A DNA stretch of 49,231 nucleotides from Rhodopirellula sp. (GCA_002690925.1 NZGD01000023.1:1-49231); one strand, 5' to 3'. Numbered from the stretch's first letter, positions 27,266-37,000 are shown. Translations and numbers: made by a program. The notes: a model not told the origin generated them from the letters alone.

Positions 27266-27332
27266 GAAGTAGTACTGAGAAGTAGTACTGAGAAGTAGTA
27301 CTGAGAAGTAGTACTGAGAAGTAGTACTGAGA
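27261..27332. repeat. 13-bp tandem repeat array at the end of the fused gene
   Basis: Five perfect copies of ACTGAGAAGTAGT (27261-27325) and a partial sixth (27326-27332). The first unit contains the TGA stop of the fused haem gene. Since 13 bp is not a multiple of 3 and the stop lies in the first unit, copy-number change would not alter the protein but would change the spacing to the next gene. Confidence 0.95.
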
Positions 27333-27333
27333 T

Positions 27334-27392
27334 TTGAGCGGTCTTGAGTTAACGGTGGCGTATCTGCCACTTCCGAGGACCGCCTGACTCAA
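27334..27392 (+). promoter_or_regulatory. Structured leader of the cytochrome-WD40 gene, possible alternative folds
   Basis: GCGGTC (27338-27343) can pair with GACCGC (27378-27383), enclosing the hairpin GTGGC (27355-27359)/GCCAC (27366-27370). ACTCAA (27387-27392) can pair either with TTGAG at 27334-27338, giving one long nested stem, or with TTGAGT at 27344-27349, giving a pseudoknot. The block ends 31 nt before the start codon at 27424. The pairings are seen; any regulatory role is inference. Confidence 0.4.
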
Positions 27393-27423
27393 CCGACCTT
27401 GTTTCCGCTTTGAATATTGAATC

Positions 27424-28917
27424 ATGAAACGAATGTTTTTTTACCATCAACGACGGTTGTGGGCGGGGTTAACGTCAACAGCGATCGGATTGCTGATGAT
27501 GAGTGTTGTGGGGGCAGAAGATGTGCGTGTCAGTTTCAAGCGTGACGTTGCGCCCATCTTTTTGGAAAATTGTATTGCCTGTCATGATGCAAGAAAGGCG
27601 GAGGGAGGTTATCGAATCGATACATTCACTGAGGCCTTGAAGCCTGGTGACAGTGGTGTGATGCCTCTGGAAGTCAGCAAGGATGAAAGTGCTGAATTGT
27701 TGCGGCGACTGATCGTTGAAGATTCATTTGAACGCATGCCAGCTGAAACAGACGCGTTGACTGCGGACCAAATTCAGGTGGTTTCAGATTGGATCGATCA
27801 AGGTGCTGAATTTGATGGCGACGATCCTGACGCAAGATTGCCATTTGTAATTCCACCAAAAAAACATCCCGCAGCACCCACCACTTACCCTGCACCTTTG
27901 CAAGTGACTGCGATCGCTTTTTCAACACAAAGTGATTTAGTTTATAGCGGCGGTTACAACGAGATTCTGGTTTGGGACACACAGGGAAATCTTCACAACC
28001 GGATTGGCAATGTTGGGCAGCAGACCTACGCGATTGTTTTTCCACCTCTTTCCGAGGGTACCCAAGTGGATGGTGGAAAAAACGGCGAGAGTGGTGCACC
28101 CAAGGTCATTGTCGATCGGCAAGTTGTTGTTGCCAGCGGCCGATCCGGGTTTGGTGGTGATGTTCGTGTGATTGATTTGGCGAGCCGGCAGGTCACTGCA
28201 GTACTCGCGCCTTGTGATGACGTTATCCTTGATTTGGCTTTCCGGCCAGATGGAAAAAAATTGGCGGTTGCCTCTGCCGATAAGACCATTCGCATTGTTG
28301 ATATGGAAACTCTCAAGGTTCAGCGGACTTTGCTCAGCCATGCCGATTTTGTAACCGCGGTTGCCTGGAGCAAGGATGGGACAAAATTAGTGTCAGCAAG
28401 TCGTGACAAAACGGCAAAGGTGTTTAATGCAGAGACAGGGCAATTGTTGATCAGTTATCAAGGACATGGCAACGCGGTCCGCGGTGTGTCGATGTTGGCT
28501 GATGGAAAGCAGATTCTTTCTGCCGGGAATGACCAAAAAGTTCACCGGTGGAATGTCTCAGACGCCAAGAAAACAGCTGAGGTTGCTATCGGTGGTGAAG
28601 GTTACCGCATTACGGTCGTTGGCGATTTCGCATTGATCCCTTCGAACGACAAGAAGCTGATCAAAATTGATCTCACAAAAAATCAGATTGCCACTCAGTT
28701 TCAGGGGCACACTGATTGGGTGTTGTGCTCTGCTGTTCACTCGGATCAGACTCAGGTGGCAACTGGGTCGCATGACGGTGAAATTCGAGTTTGGAACGTC
28801 GCTGATGGAACTCTTTTGAGTAGTTGGCTCGCGCAGCCCACAGCCGCGGGGGCAGTCAATGTGGATGGCATCGAAGCTGACGCTGATAAAATAGGGCAGG
28901 CTAAAACAAGTCCATGA
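27424..28917 (+). CDS. Exported c-type cytochrome-WD40 fusion (plus-strand cassette)
   Basis: 497 residues. The signal peptide ends near SVVGAED. The haem motif is C50-I-A-C53-H54 (NCIACHDARKAEGGYRID), with RMPAETDAL as the probable distal region. From about residue 150 there are WD40 blades (AFRPDGKKLAVASADKTIRI, SWSKDG-type AWSKDGTKLVSASRDKTAKV, TQVATGSHDGEIRVWNV). It is a clear paralogue of 11380-12723, with the same order of domains and matching blocks such as PTTYPAPL. It lies 158 bp after the fused haem gene, beyond the 13-bp array and a structured leader. Its last 17 bp overlap the end of the convergent DUF1501 gene. It is probably a redox or scaffold partner of the haem protein. Confidence 0.92.
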   Translation: MKRMFFYHQRRLWAGLTSTAIGLLMMSVVGAEDVRVSFKRDVAPIFLENCIACHDARKAEGGYRIDTFTEALKPGDSGVMPLEVSKDESAELLRRLIVEDSFERMPAETDALTADQIQVVSDWIDQGAEFDGDDPDARLPFVIPPKKHPAAPTTYPAPLQVTAIAFSTQSDLVYSGGYNEILVWDTQGNLHNRIGNVGQQTYAIVFPPLSEGTQVDGGKNGESGAPKVIVDRQVVVASGRSGFGGDVRVIDLASRQVTAVLAPCDDVILDLAFRPDGKKLAVASADKTIRIVDMETLKVQRTLLSHADFVTAVAWSKDGTKLVSASRDKTAKVFNAETGQLLISYQGHGNAVRGVSMLADGKQILSAGNDQKVHRWNVSDAKKTAEVAIGGEGYRITVVGDFALIPSNDKKLIKIDLTKNQIATQFQGHTDWVLCSAVHSDQTQVATGSHDGEIRVWNVADGTLLSSWLAQPTAAGAVNVDGIEADADKIGQAKTSP

Positions 28918-30328
28918 TAGGATTGCCTGGTTCCAGTAGACTGAACGGTCGGTTTTGGGAATCCCGTGCAATCAGGTCATGCGTGCCCGTAGCGTGGTAA
29001 ATCGTCTTGGTGATGTCGGCAGGGGTGACCGGGTGATCGCTCGGATATTCGCCAAAACGATCACTTGAGCCAAACGACTGCCCGCCTTGAATCCCGCCAC
29101 CTGCCATCAAAACGCTCTGGCAATGTGTCCAATGGTCGCGTCCCCCACCACTGACACCGCCCGATCGGCGGTCTCCAATCTTGGGCTGGCGTCCCATTTC
29201 GCTGTTCACCACAAGCAGAGTCTCGTCCAGCATGTCGTGATCAGCCAGGTCTTCTACGAGCGCTGAGAATGCCTTGTCAAACTCTGGTAGCAAGTGATCC
29301 TTCAAGCAGCCAAAGTTATTGCCATGAGTATCCCATCCACCAGCGCTCTTGCACTTGTCCTTGATTTTTTCGTTCTCTTTCCAAAAAACAGTCACAAAGG
29401 GAACTTCAGCCTGCACCAGACGTCGGGCGAGCAGAAGACTCATGGCATTGATCGACTTGCCGTAGCGTTCGCGGACAGAAATAGGCTCTTGTTCAAGGTC
29501 AAATACTGTTGTCGTTTCACTTGCCAACAGCAGGTTCATTGTGCGTTCCTGATGTTGCTTCCAAATTCGTACCTGTGGTGATGAATCGAACTCTGTGCGT
29601 GCTGTGTCGAGAGTCTTGAATAATTGTTGCTTGGACAGAAATTGTTCGCGCGTGACATCGCCGGAAACCATCAGAGATGGAGCTTGGAAAACAAGAGGTT
29701 GGTCCACAGAGCCATTAACGTACAAAGGATCAAACTCGACTCCCAGTTTTGCTGCAAATTGGCCTGGCCGTGTGTAAGGTTTTCGACTCGGCATGTGCGG
29801 CAGGGTGATCGCCCCCGGAAGTGTTGTTTGTCGATTCGCTCGTGAACTGACCACTGACCCCATGAATGGCCAATCATCTGAGTACGGCCTGCGATCATTA
29901 CCTTGCGTTTTGAATGTCTCGTCCGGTACATGCCCGGTCAGGTTGTAGTAATAGCCTGCGTGATGATCATTCGTATTCACCGTTCCACCGACGGAATGAA
30001 CGATGGACAGGTGATGCGCCTGTTTTGCAAGTAAGGGCAGGTGTTCGCATAGCTTGATTTCGGGCGATGATGTTGCGATTGGCGAGAACGGACCACGATA
30101 CTCGCTGGGGGCATCAGGTTTCATGTCCCATGTGTCGATATGTGACGCACCGCCACAAAGGAAAAATAGGATCACCGATTTCGCCTTGCCACCGCGTGTG
30201 CCCTGTCTGAAGGTGGAGCCTTCTGGTGAACTCTTGTCATCAGCTGATAGAAGTTTTGGTTCTCCGAGGTGCAAACCCGCATAGCCGGATGCGGAAGCGA
30301 CAAGAAAAGAGCGACGATCGATTGGCAC
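28901..30328 (-). CDS. DUF1501 protein, Tat-exported (stand-alone copy)
   Basis: 475 residues from a GTG at 30326-30328. The frame is open to a GTG at 30460, but GAGGAG lies 8 nt before the inner GTG, and from there the protein begins at once with the twin-arginine signal (VPIDRRSFLVASASGYAG). DUF1501 blocks are FLCGGASHIDTWDMKPDAP, a WDTHGNNFGCLKDHLLPEFD segment, NSEMGRQPKIG and GRDHWTHCQSVLMAGGG. Here GEFGR of the other copies reads SEMGR. It is convergent with the plus cassette (17-bp overlap of the 3' ends) and divergent from the sulfatase, with 382 bp between starts. Function unknown. Confidence 0.94.
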   Translation of the reverse strand: MPIDRRSFLVASASGYAGLHLGEPKLLSADDKSSPEGSTFRQGTRGGKAKSVILFFLCGGASHIDTWDMKPDAPSEYRGPFSPIATSSPEIKLCEHLPLLAKQAHHLSIVHSVGGTVNTNDHHAGYYYNLTGHVPDETFKTQGNDRRPYSDDWPFMGSVVSSRANRQTTLPGAITLPHMPSRKPYTRPGQFAAKLGVEFDPLYVNGSVDQPLVFQAPSLMVSGDVTREQFLSKQQLFKTLDTARTEFDSSPQVRIWKQHQERTMNLLLASETTTVFDLEQEPISVRERYGKSINAMSLLLARRLVQAEVPFVTVFWKENEKIKDKCKSAGGWDTHGNNFGCLKDHLLPEFDKAFSALVEDLADHDMLDETLLVVNSEMGRQPKIGDRRSGGVSGGGRDHWTHCQSVLMAGGGIQGGQSFGSSDRFGEYPSDHPVTPADITKTIYHATGTHDLIARDSQNRPFSLLEPGNPIMDLF

Positions 30329-30336
30329 TCGTAAAT

Positions 30337-30342
30337 CTCCTC
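30337..30342 (-). promoter_or_regulatory. Ribosome site deciding a GTG start
   Basis: GAGGAG on the minus strand, 8 nt upstream of the GTG at 30326-30328. It shortens the DUF1501 protein by 44 residues relative to the longest frame and puts the twin-arginine motif at the N-terminus. Confidence 0.8.
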
Positions 30343-30557
30343 TAAATAGGTGAACTGCAATCGATAGTTTATCCTGTTGTTGTGCGATGTGTGACTGAAA
30401 AACAGGATATCTGCCTTTTGTATTTGGCGGATTGCTGCAGATGCTATTTGGAGTCGTCACCTCCGATTTCTCTGTCGCAGTTGATATGAAACCGTGAAGC
30501 CCGGTATAGGGAAACCGTAGGGATGAGCTAAGTCTGGGACTGCAAGACTGGGGTAAG

Positions 30558-30575
30558 CATTTGCACGTGTAAATG
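30558..30575. promoter_or_regulatory. 18-bp near-perfect palindrome, LacI-type operator candidate
   Basis: CATTTGCACGTGTAAATG is palindromic except for one pair (positions 6 and 13) and has a central CpG, as LacI-family operators usually have. It lies between divergent genes, 136 bp before the sulfatase ATG and 230 bp before the DUF1501 GTG. No regulator gene is present in the window. Confidence 0.5.
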
Positions 30576-30710
30576 ATTGTTAAGGGCTTTTCTTGTGTGG
30601 TTCAAGCATCGCCAGTCTGGGGGCGTTAAACTGTGCGTTACAATCTACAGAAATTGATCATGTTCTCATCACGCTCACACTACTACTTGCTTTGTTGATT
30701 CACGTTGAAA

Positions 30711-32132
30711 ATGAAACCAATCCAACTCGTCCGTTTTGCTGCGATCTATCTGGCCCTGCTTTCTTTGCCAGTATTTGGTGATGAGCGACCCAATGTTGTC
30801 ATTGTGATGGCTGATGACCACGGGTATGGAGATACGGGGTACACCGGGCACCCTTTTGTTCAGACCCCAAATCTGGATGCCATGGCTGATGAGGGAGTCG
30901 TTTTCAATCGGTTCTATGCCAGTGCACCTGTATGCTCGCCCACTCGAGCAAGTGTCATGACGGGGCGGCATCCATTTCGGACCAATGTGCCAAATCATGG
31001 ACACTACATGCGGCCCCATGAAACGACGATTGCTGAGGCTTTGAAAGATGCCGGTTACGTGACGGGGCACTTTGGAAAGTGGCATATCGGATCGGTGCAA
31101 CCCGATAGTCCCACCAGTCCCGGGGGCGCGGGTTTTGACGAGTGGCTCTCAGGATTGAACTTTTTCGATAACGACCCCTATTTGAGTCGAAATGGAAGCT
31201 ACGAGCAGATCAAGGGCGCGGGGACAGTGATCAGCATGGATGCCACGATTGACTTTTTGACCCGGCATCACCTTGGCGATCAGCCGATGTTTGCAGTGAC
31301 CTGGTTTCCTTCACCGCACGATCCACAGGAAGAACTCCCCGATCTGCCTCAAGCCAGCACCCTGTACAACGATCAAAATACAAAAAAGCCAGGCTACTTT
31401 CGTGAAATTACACTGCTTGACCAGCAAGTCGGAAGGTTGCAGCAGACGTTGACTGATCTCGGTATCAGGGACAACACCTTCTTTTTGTATTGCAGTGACA
31501 ATGGTGGTCTGGTGCCAGCTTCCTCGGGTGGCAGAGCCAAGAAAGGCAGCATATACGAAGGGGGCTTACGTGTCCCGGCTATCTTGCAGTGGCCTGCTAA
31601 ATACAAGGCCGCGCAAATTGACACCCCTGCGTTTTCATCGGATCTATACCCCACGCTCATCAATGTTGGTCGAGCCAAGGTAAAGCACCAAATGCCCCTC
31701 GATGGCATCGATCTTGCAGCAGTGATTTCCGGGGAACAGACGACTCGCCCGGGCATGGGGTTTTGGCATGGCTTCCGCGATGGGCAGGGAACTTGGAGTG
31801 ACAGAATCATCAAAGCACTGATGGAAGCCAAGATGGCCGGAAAGCCCAATCCACATCCGGAACGAATTTTGAAGAATGTTAATGAGTTTCCTGACTTTGA
31901 AAGCCTCGACTCACGCGGCCACGCGGCATGGAACGCATGGCCTTGGAAACTGCATCGAATCGAGAGTCGAGGGAACGTCACCTACGAACTTTATCACTTG
32001 AAGGACGATCCCATGGAAACAAAGGATCTCAGCAAGCAGGATCCGGAACGAGTTCGTGAACTGAAAACGGCGTTGGAGTCGTGGCAGCAGTCGGTGCTAC
32101 GAAGTTGGTCGGGAGCAGATTACCGCCACTGA
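30711..32132 (+). CDS. Exported sulfatase of the formylglycine family
   Basis: 473 residues from ATG 30711. A TTG two codons upstream is also in frame. The signal peptide ends near LPVFGD. Metal-binding Asp35-Asp36 are in VIVMADDHGYGD. The sulfatase signature C75-S-P-T-R starts CSPTRASVMTGR, so Cys75 would be converted to formylglycine by a maturation enzyme that is not in this window. Further active-site blocks are HFGKWHIG (Lys, His), FPSPHDPQ (His), YCSDNGG (Asp-Asn) and GGRAKKGSIYEGGLRVP (Lys). It should hydrolyse a sulfate ester, most likely on a polysaccharide, outside the cytoplasm. The N-terminal and C-terminal halves have normal length. It may be controlled through the palindrome at 30558-30575. 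Confidence 0.97.
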   Translation: MKPIQLVRFAAIYLALLSLPVFGDERPNVVIVMADDHGYGDTGYTGHPFVQTPNLDAMADEGVVFNRFYASAPVCSPTRASVMTGRHPFRTNVPNHGHYMRPHETTIAEALKDAGYVTGHFGKWHIGSVQPDSPTSPGGAGFDEWLSGLNFFDNDPYLSRNGSYEQIKGAGTVISMDATIDFLTRHHLGDQPMFAVTWFPSPHDPQEELPDLPQASTLYNDQNTKKPGYFREITLLDQQVGRLQQTLTDLGIRDNTFFLYCSDNGGLVPASSGGRAKKGSIYEGGLRVPAILQWPAKYKAAQIDTPAFSSDLYPTLINVGRAKVKHQMPLDGIDLAAVISGEQTTRPGMGFWHGFRDGQGTWSDRIIKALMEAKMAGKPNPHPERILKNVNEFPDFESLDSRGHAAWNAWPWKLHRIESRGNVTYELYHLKDDPMETKDLSKQDPERVRELKTALESWQQSVLRSWSGADYRH

Positions 32133-32184
32133 CCGATATTTGATGCGGTCACTCATGACGCCTGATTTAAATTGACAATGGTTT

Positions 32185-33957
32185 CTACTCTTTCAAGTGC
32201 TTACCAAGAAAGATGCCCATGTCGGACACCATCTCGTCGAGCCATGGCAACCGGTTCCAGCAGCCATGCTTGCCGTCCTCATAGATCTTGATGTCGGTGT
32301 CGATCCCGAGTTTGGACAAGCGATCGCGTGAGCGTTGATTCCTTGCTGGATTGTCAAATTCACCTGTCATGAAGAGTATTGGGCAGGTGTTTTTGTCGAT
32401 TTGAATATAGGCATCAGCAGCTTGGTACAGTTCAGGTTTTTCGTCGACGGTGCCACGCAGCCAGCTGTTGGAATTCGAGAAGCCTTGGCCACTCCGTGAA
32501 CGCTCCGCAACGCTCCCGGTCAGCATTTCGAGGGGGCCTGCCATGACGACGGCGGCTTGGATTTTGGACGATGTTTCAGGGTGGCCGACGTTGCCCAGAA
32601 GACGTGTGTTGCCGCTGCCTGATGCCATCAGGCCTACCAAGTGGGCTCCCGCCGAACCTCCCACTGCACCGATTCTGTCTGCATCAATGTGCAAGCGTTT
32701 TGCGTTCGCCCGAAGATATCGTACCGCTGCAAAACAATCACTAATGGCCGCAGGAAAAGCAGCTTCATCAGCTAAGCGGTATTCGATGGCGGCAACGACA
32801 TAGCCGAGGCTTGCCAGGCGAATGGAAAGAGCCTGAAACTTGGTCTTGTCACCGTTGTGCCAGCCACCACCATGAACCACGATTAGGGCGGGAAGTGGCT
32901 GCGGGTGCTTGGGGGCGAAGATGTCTGCCAGAAGCTTTCGGTCTCCATATTGGGCATAAACAACGTCGGGCTGGAAGCTCAGGTCCGCTGGTATTTCTGT
33001 GCTGGGAATCGATGCATCCTGCTGACGAAGCACGTTGGCAGTTGGTTTGAGTGGCAGTGATACCATGGTTGGTGACCGGCCACTGATATTCATTCTTTGA
33101 CGATACAAGCCACCTGCAGCGGTGATATAAAGTGATCGCATGTCGGGATCACCAAATGTGCAATTGATAGGTTTCGTTGGGCAAACGATTTTGTCCAGCA
33201 GTTTGCCAGTTGGGGACCAGATCCAGATGCCACTGGGCCCAGCGCAGTAGACATTGCCAGCACGATCCATCGCCATGCCATCGGCTCCTCGCTCTGGACC
33301 ATCGTCCATGGCAGCAATTTGACGTGCTTCTGAAAGTTGACCAGCCTGCTTGATCTGAAAAGCCCAGATTTTTTTTGATGCAACCGATGAAACATAAAGG
33401 GTCTTGCCATCTGGTGAGAGAATCAAACCATTGGGTGTGGGGACACTCTGGACTGCAACTTTCAACTCGCCGTCTGGTGTCACATAAATTACTTTTCCTT
33501 GGGGTGTGAAAGTAACGTAAACACCGCCTCGTTGGTCAACCACAAGATCATTGGGGCGGTAGTCCCGCTTTTCTTCTTCGGTTTTCAGTTGGGCGAAATC
33601 AGCGATCGTTTCCTTCTTGCGTCCGTCGATGAAGCACAGTTTGCCTTGACCGTTGTCACTTATATACAGCCGTCCGTGATTGAAAAATGACGCGCTGAGG
33701 CGACCGGAATTGGAAACCAGCGTTTGCAAAGTTTTCTTCTTCGGGTTGTATCTGAGAACCTTTTCCCCTTTGACATCAGGAACGATCAGTGACCATCCGT
33801 CCCAGCATGGTCCGTCGGCCATCACAAAGTCCGACGAAAGATGCTCCAAGGGGGTGTCGCGGTCTACCACAGTAGTTGGTGTTTGAGCCACAAGCGAGTG
33901 ACCGGCAAGTGCTTGCACCGCTACCATCCATAAGGCAACACGAAGGTGATGATTCAT
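32185..33957 (-). CDS. Exported SMP-30/gluconolactonase-like propeller fused to an alpha/beta-hydrolase esterase
   Basis: 590 residues with a signal peptide of about 25 (HSLVAQ). Residues 35-305 match the SMP-30/gluconolactonase propeller (ADGPCWDG, RPNDLVVDQRGGVYVTF, PNGLILSPDGKTLYVS, GADGMAMDRAGNVY). Residues 330-590 are an alpha/beta hydrolase of the BD-FAE/esterase-lipase type with oxyanion motif HGGGW at 362-366, nucleophile Ser435 in GGSAGAH, Asp535 and His564 (DGKHGCW). Together these parts could open a sugar lactone and remove acyl groups from plant or algal polysaccharide. The fusion is known in planctomycetes; the substrate here is not. It is convergent with the sulfatase gene, 52 bp apart, and transcribed alone. 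Confidence 0.93.
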   Translation of the reverse strand: MNHHLRVALWMVAVQALAGHSLVAQTPTTVVDRDTPLEHLSSDFVMADGPCWDGWSLIVPDVKGEKVLRYNPKKKTLQTLVSNSGRLSASFFNHGRLYISDNGQGKLCFIDGRKKETIADFAQLKTEEEKRDYRPNDLVVDQRGGVYVTFTPQGKVIYVTPDGELKVAVQSVPTPNGLILSPDGKTLYVSSVASKKIWAFQIKQAGQLSEARQIAAMDDGPERGADGMAMDRAGNVYCAGPSGIWIWSPTGKLLDKIVCPTKPINCTFGDPDMRSLYITAAGGLYRQRMNISGRSPTMVSLPLKPTANVLRQQDASIPSTEIPADLSFQPDVVYAQYGDRKLLADIFAPKHPQPLPALIVVHGGGWHNGDKTKFQALSIRLASLGYVVAAIEYRLADEAAFPAAISDCFAAVRYLRANAKRLHIDADRIGAVGGSAGAHLVGLMASGSGNTRLLGNVGHPETSSKIQAAVVMAGPLEMLTGSVAERSRSGQGFSNSNSWLRGTVDEKPELYQAADAYIQIDKNTCPILFMTGEFDNPARNQRSRDRLSKLGIDTDIKIYEDGKHGCWNRLPWLDEMVSDMGIFLGKHLKE

Positions 33958-34090
33958 TTTGGTTCCAATGACTGTTCGGAAGGATTTCCGGCTCAGTATA
34001 GCGATAGAACTGTTCTGACAAACCTGGCGATGCGGGGGCTACAGCACGATGCGCGAATGGGTTGTGAGTCGTGTGCAACGTTTGCAAAAC

Positions 34091-37000
34091 CTAAAATGTT
34101 ACCTTGCCGACCCTCAGACGATCTTTGCTTTCCCCAAGCCGCACCGTCAACGTTTTCTTCTCTTCGTTGGACCGACCGTAGTTGGTAAAGACTTCAACTT
34201 GCAGGGTCACTGGCCCCAGAATGGAAGGTGTGCTCTCACTGAAGTAATCCACGTCGATCGCGTAATTTCCCTTCATTGACTTTTTCAGAAGGTATTCTTC
34301 AGGTCCGTAGCCCTGTGTGAAGTCGCGAGATACCAGTCCGCCGATTTGGGTCCGATTGTTGTTGTAGTTGGCCTGTTCGCCAGATGGTTCTGTAATCCAA
34401 AGATCCATGTCCGTCATGTCGGCATCCCAGGTCAGAATGATTCGCACATCGACGTCAAGTAATTTGATCAGGCGGCGATCCACCGTAGGAATGGTAACAC
34501 CTGCTCGCTTTGCGCGAGCCAGCACACGATTCAATTCCATCAACGCGATGACCTCAATCTCCTCAAAACGATCCCAGTTCCCAAGCACGACCCGATTGAG
34601 CAATTCACTGGCTCCCTCAAAGTCATCTAGTTGGTCCAGTACCAACGCGAGATCACGATAGGATTGTGGCTCTTCTGGCCGCATCTTGAGGATGGATTCA
34701 AACAGCATGCTTGCTAATTCAAGCTCGCCCGTTTGGGCCAATCGATGTGCGGCTACTCGGTAGAGCGCCGGGTTCTCAATCTCGAGCTCGACGATGTTTG
34801 ACAGCACCTGTAGGGCAGTCTTTGGTTGTCCGCATTGTTGAAAGAAATTGGAACAATCCAAGAAGAATGCCGGTGATTCCGAATACTTCGAGCGTTGCCA
34901 CAGATAGGTGCGGTATCGTTGGTCCTTGGGTGCATTTGCAAGGATCTTGAGATAAGGCGTGTCGGGATTCCATGGTTTGACATTTATATGTGGCGAGTCG
35001 GCATGTGACGCGTCTTTTTTGTCTGCCTGTTGTGCGTCCTGTTCGATGTCCTCTAGCCCTTCGCCTAGTGCCTCTTCGGTTTTCATTGCTAAAGCATCTT
35101 CTTCACCCCGATTTGGTGCTCCAGCGGCGTTGTCTTCTACAGCTGCGTCCAAGTTGGCATTTGTCGGAGGAACGCCACTGAAACCACCCAGTCCTCCGGC
35201 CATGCCGCTGACTTCATATTCACCTTGTTGTGACTTTACTCGCAGGTTTGCCGGGTATTTGAAATCACGTTTCCACCATGTGACGCGTTCGTTCCACATC
35301 GCAAGGACTTGGGTGATTTTGTCTTTTCTGTAATCGGACTCTCGCTTCTGTTGTTCCTCGATACGGGCGATGTACTCGTTGCGGAGAACAGGAAGCGTTA
35401 CTGGCGGGGGGGTTTGGTATTCCAGATATTGATCAAGGTTCTCCAGTACCATGAGGGATGTACCCGGGGTGACAAGCCCGTGCTGTCTGCCGACTGCGAT
35501 CAATGCATCTTCGTTCCGTTGGGGTGCCATCATGAGTTCGTTGATCTGATTTTGAGCCCACATGATCCTCAGTAGGTTGCTGTCTGATGCCTCTGCAGCC
35601 CGGATCACAAAATCCTCATGGGAACTCGCTCCGCCTGGGATGCCATAATGAACACGGATGGTCGCTTCTGGTGAATGCAGGCGCCCTGCCAATAGGAAAT
35701 TTCCTGAGATCGGCTGTGGAAGCGAAGGATAGATCCCATCGATATCGCCAGAGATGATTTCCGTTTTAAGGTAGGAGAACGGTGCCTGCCCAATGGAGTT
35801 CACAATCTTGCGGATTTCTGTGGTCTTCATGTTGAAATAGGCACCACCACTGCGTTGCGATAAAAACCTCAGAAAGTCATGGTTGGTGTTTGTGCTGCTG
35901 CCAATCGCATAAACAGGAGACTCGAAAGACCGCGGAGTCTCTTTTCCGAAGTTTGAAAGTCCATCGCTGCAAAGAATGTACAGATCAGGTTCACTTGTGA
36001 GTGGTTGTAGAGCACCTATTTGTGTCCCGCCGTCGTAGTCGACCTCTTGGAGTGTGGAGATCAGCTTGGAGGCTCTTCCCGCTTTGATTTCAAATCTTGT
36101 GACGTCTTGCATCTGGTTGCGAAATAAGACAAGCTCGATGCTGACGTTTTCAATCCGTTTGCAATACTGTTTGATGACAGAAATTTCAGCAGACCGGTCG
36201 ACTCGCCCCATCGATCCGCTAGCATCCCAGTACAATGCAACCCGCTTCGGTGCCTGGCTTTGTTCAACGCGGTTCTCTTTCCGTTTTGAAAGGCGGGTTG
36301 AAAAGTAGACGGTCTGTTCGTGATCGCGATCAACTTGAATGGCGTCACCGTGAACCTCGGGAATAGCAATCACCACGTCAGTTGTGATCGACTGGTTTTT
36401 CAGTGTGGTTTTGGCAACAAAGTTGTCTCCCAATTTATCAAAGCTGAATTTGGGATTTTTTCCTGTTTGTACTTTGGGGCGAGCGCGCGGTTTGATGACT
36501 TCAATTTTGAGATTGAACTTTCCCACTTTGTCCCGAAAGTTGAGCGGTAATTGATGTTTTTGTGACTTGCTGTCGCGAATCAGTGGTGTGACATATCGAA
36601 CCATCACGGTTCGTGTGCCGTTGGGGGGGATCGGGAAGACGCGAGTTTTGAAGTTGTTGCCTTTGACCCATTCAACCAGTCCAGGGTCGATTCCCTTGCG
36701 TGTTTCAATTTCGAATATTCGGCGTGCTTTGTCCTTGGGAACTACCACGCCGTCGACCATTTGACCCTCGATGTCCAACGCGTATCCACTGATGGTTGCT
36801 CCCTCGGGAAGCGGAAAGAACAAATCGCCAGCCAGATTGCGTGATTGCGGGTTTAAGAAAGTCAGTGTCATCCGGGTTTCAGCAATCTGCCCCCTGATGC
36901 GGACTTGAGTATTTACCTCGGAGATCTGCAATGGTGTGGAACGCTCGTCCTCGAGAATCATCATTGCAGGCGGTGGCAACCGCGGTTCCTCGACAGGTTG

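Noticed and set aside
27056..27370. Minus-strand frame with a repetitive peptide (TSQYYFSVL repeats)
   Set aside because: The repetition only reflects the 13-bp DNA array; the rest is antisense to the haem gene.
30329..30460. Upstream GTG start of the DUF1501 gene 28901-30328
   Set aside because: A strong ribosome site and the twin-arginine signal fit the inner GTG at 30328.
31394..31981. 195-codon minus-strand frame
   Set aside because: It is antisense to the sulfatase, whose active-site motifs are unmistakable.
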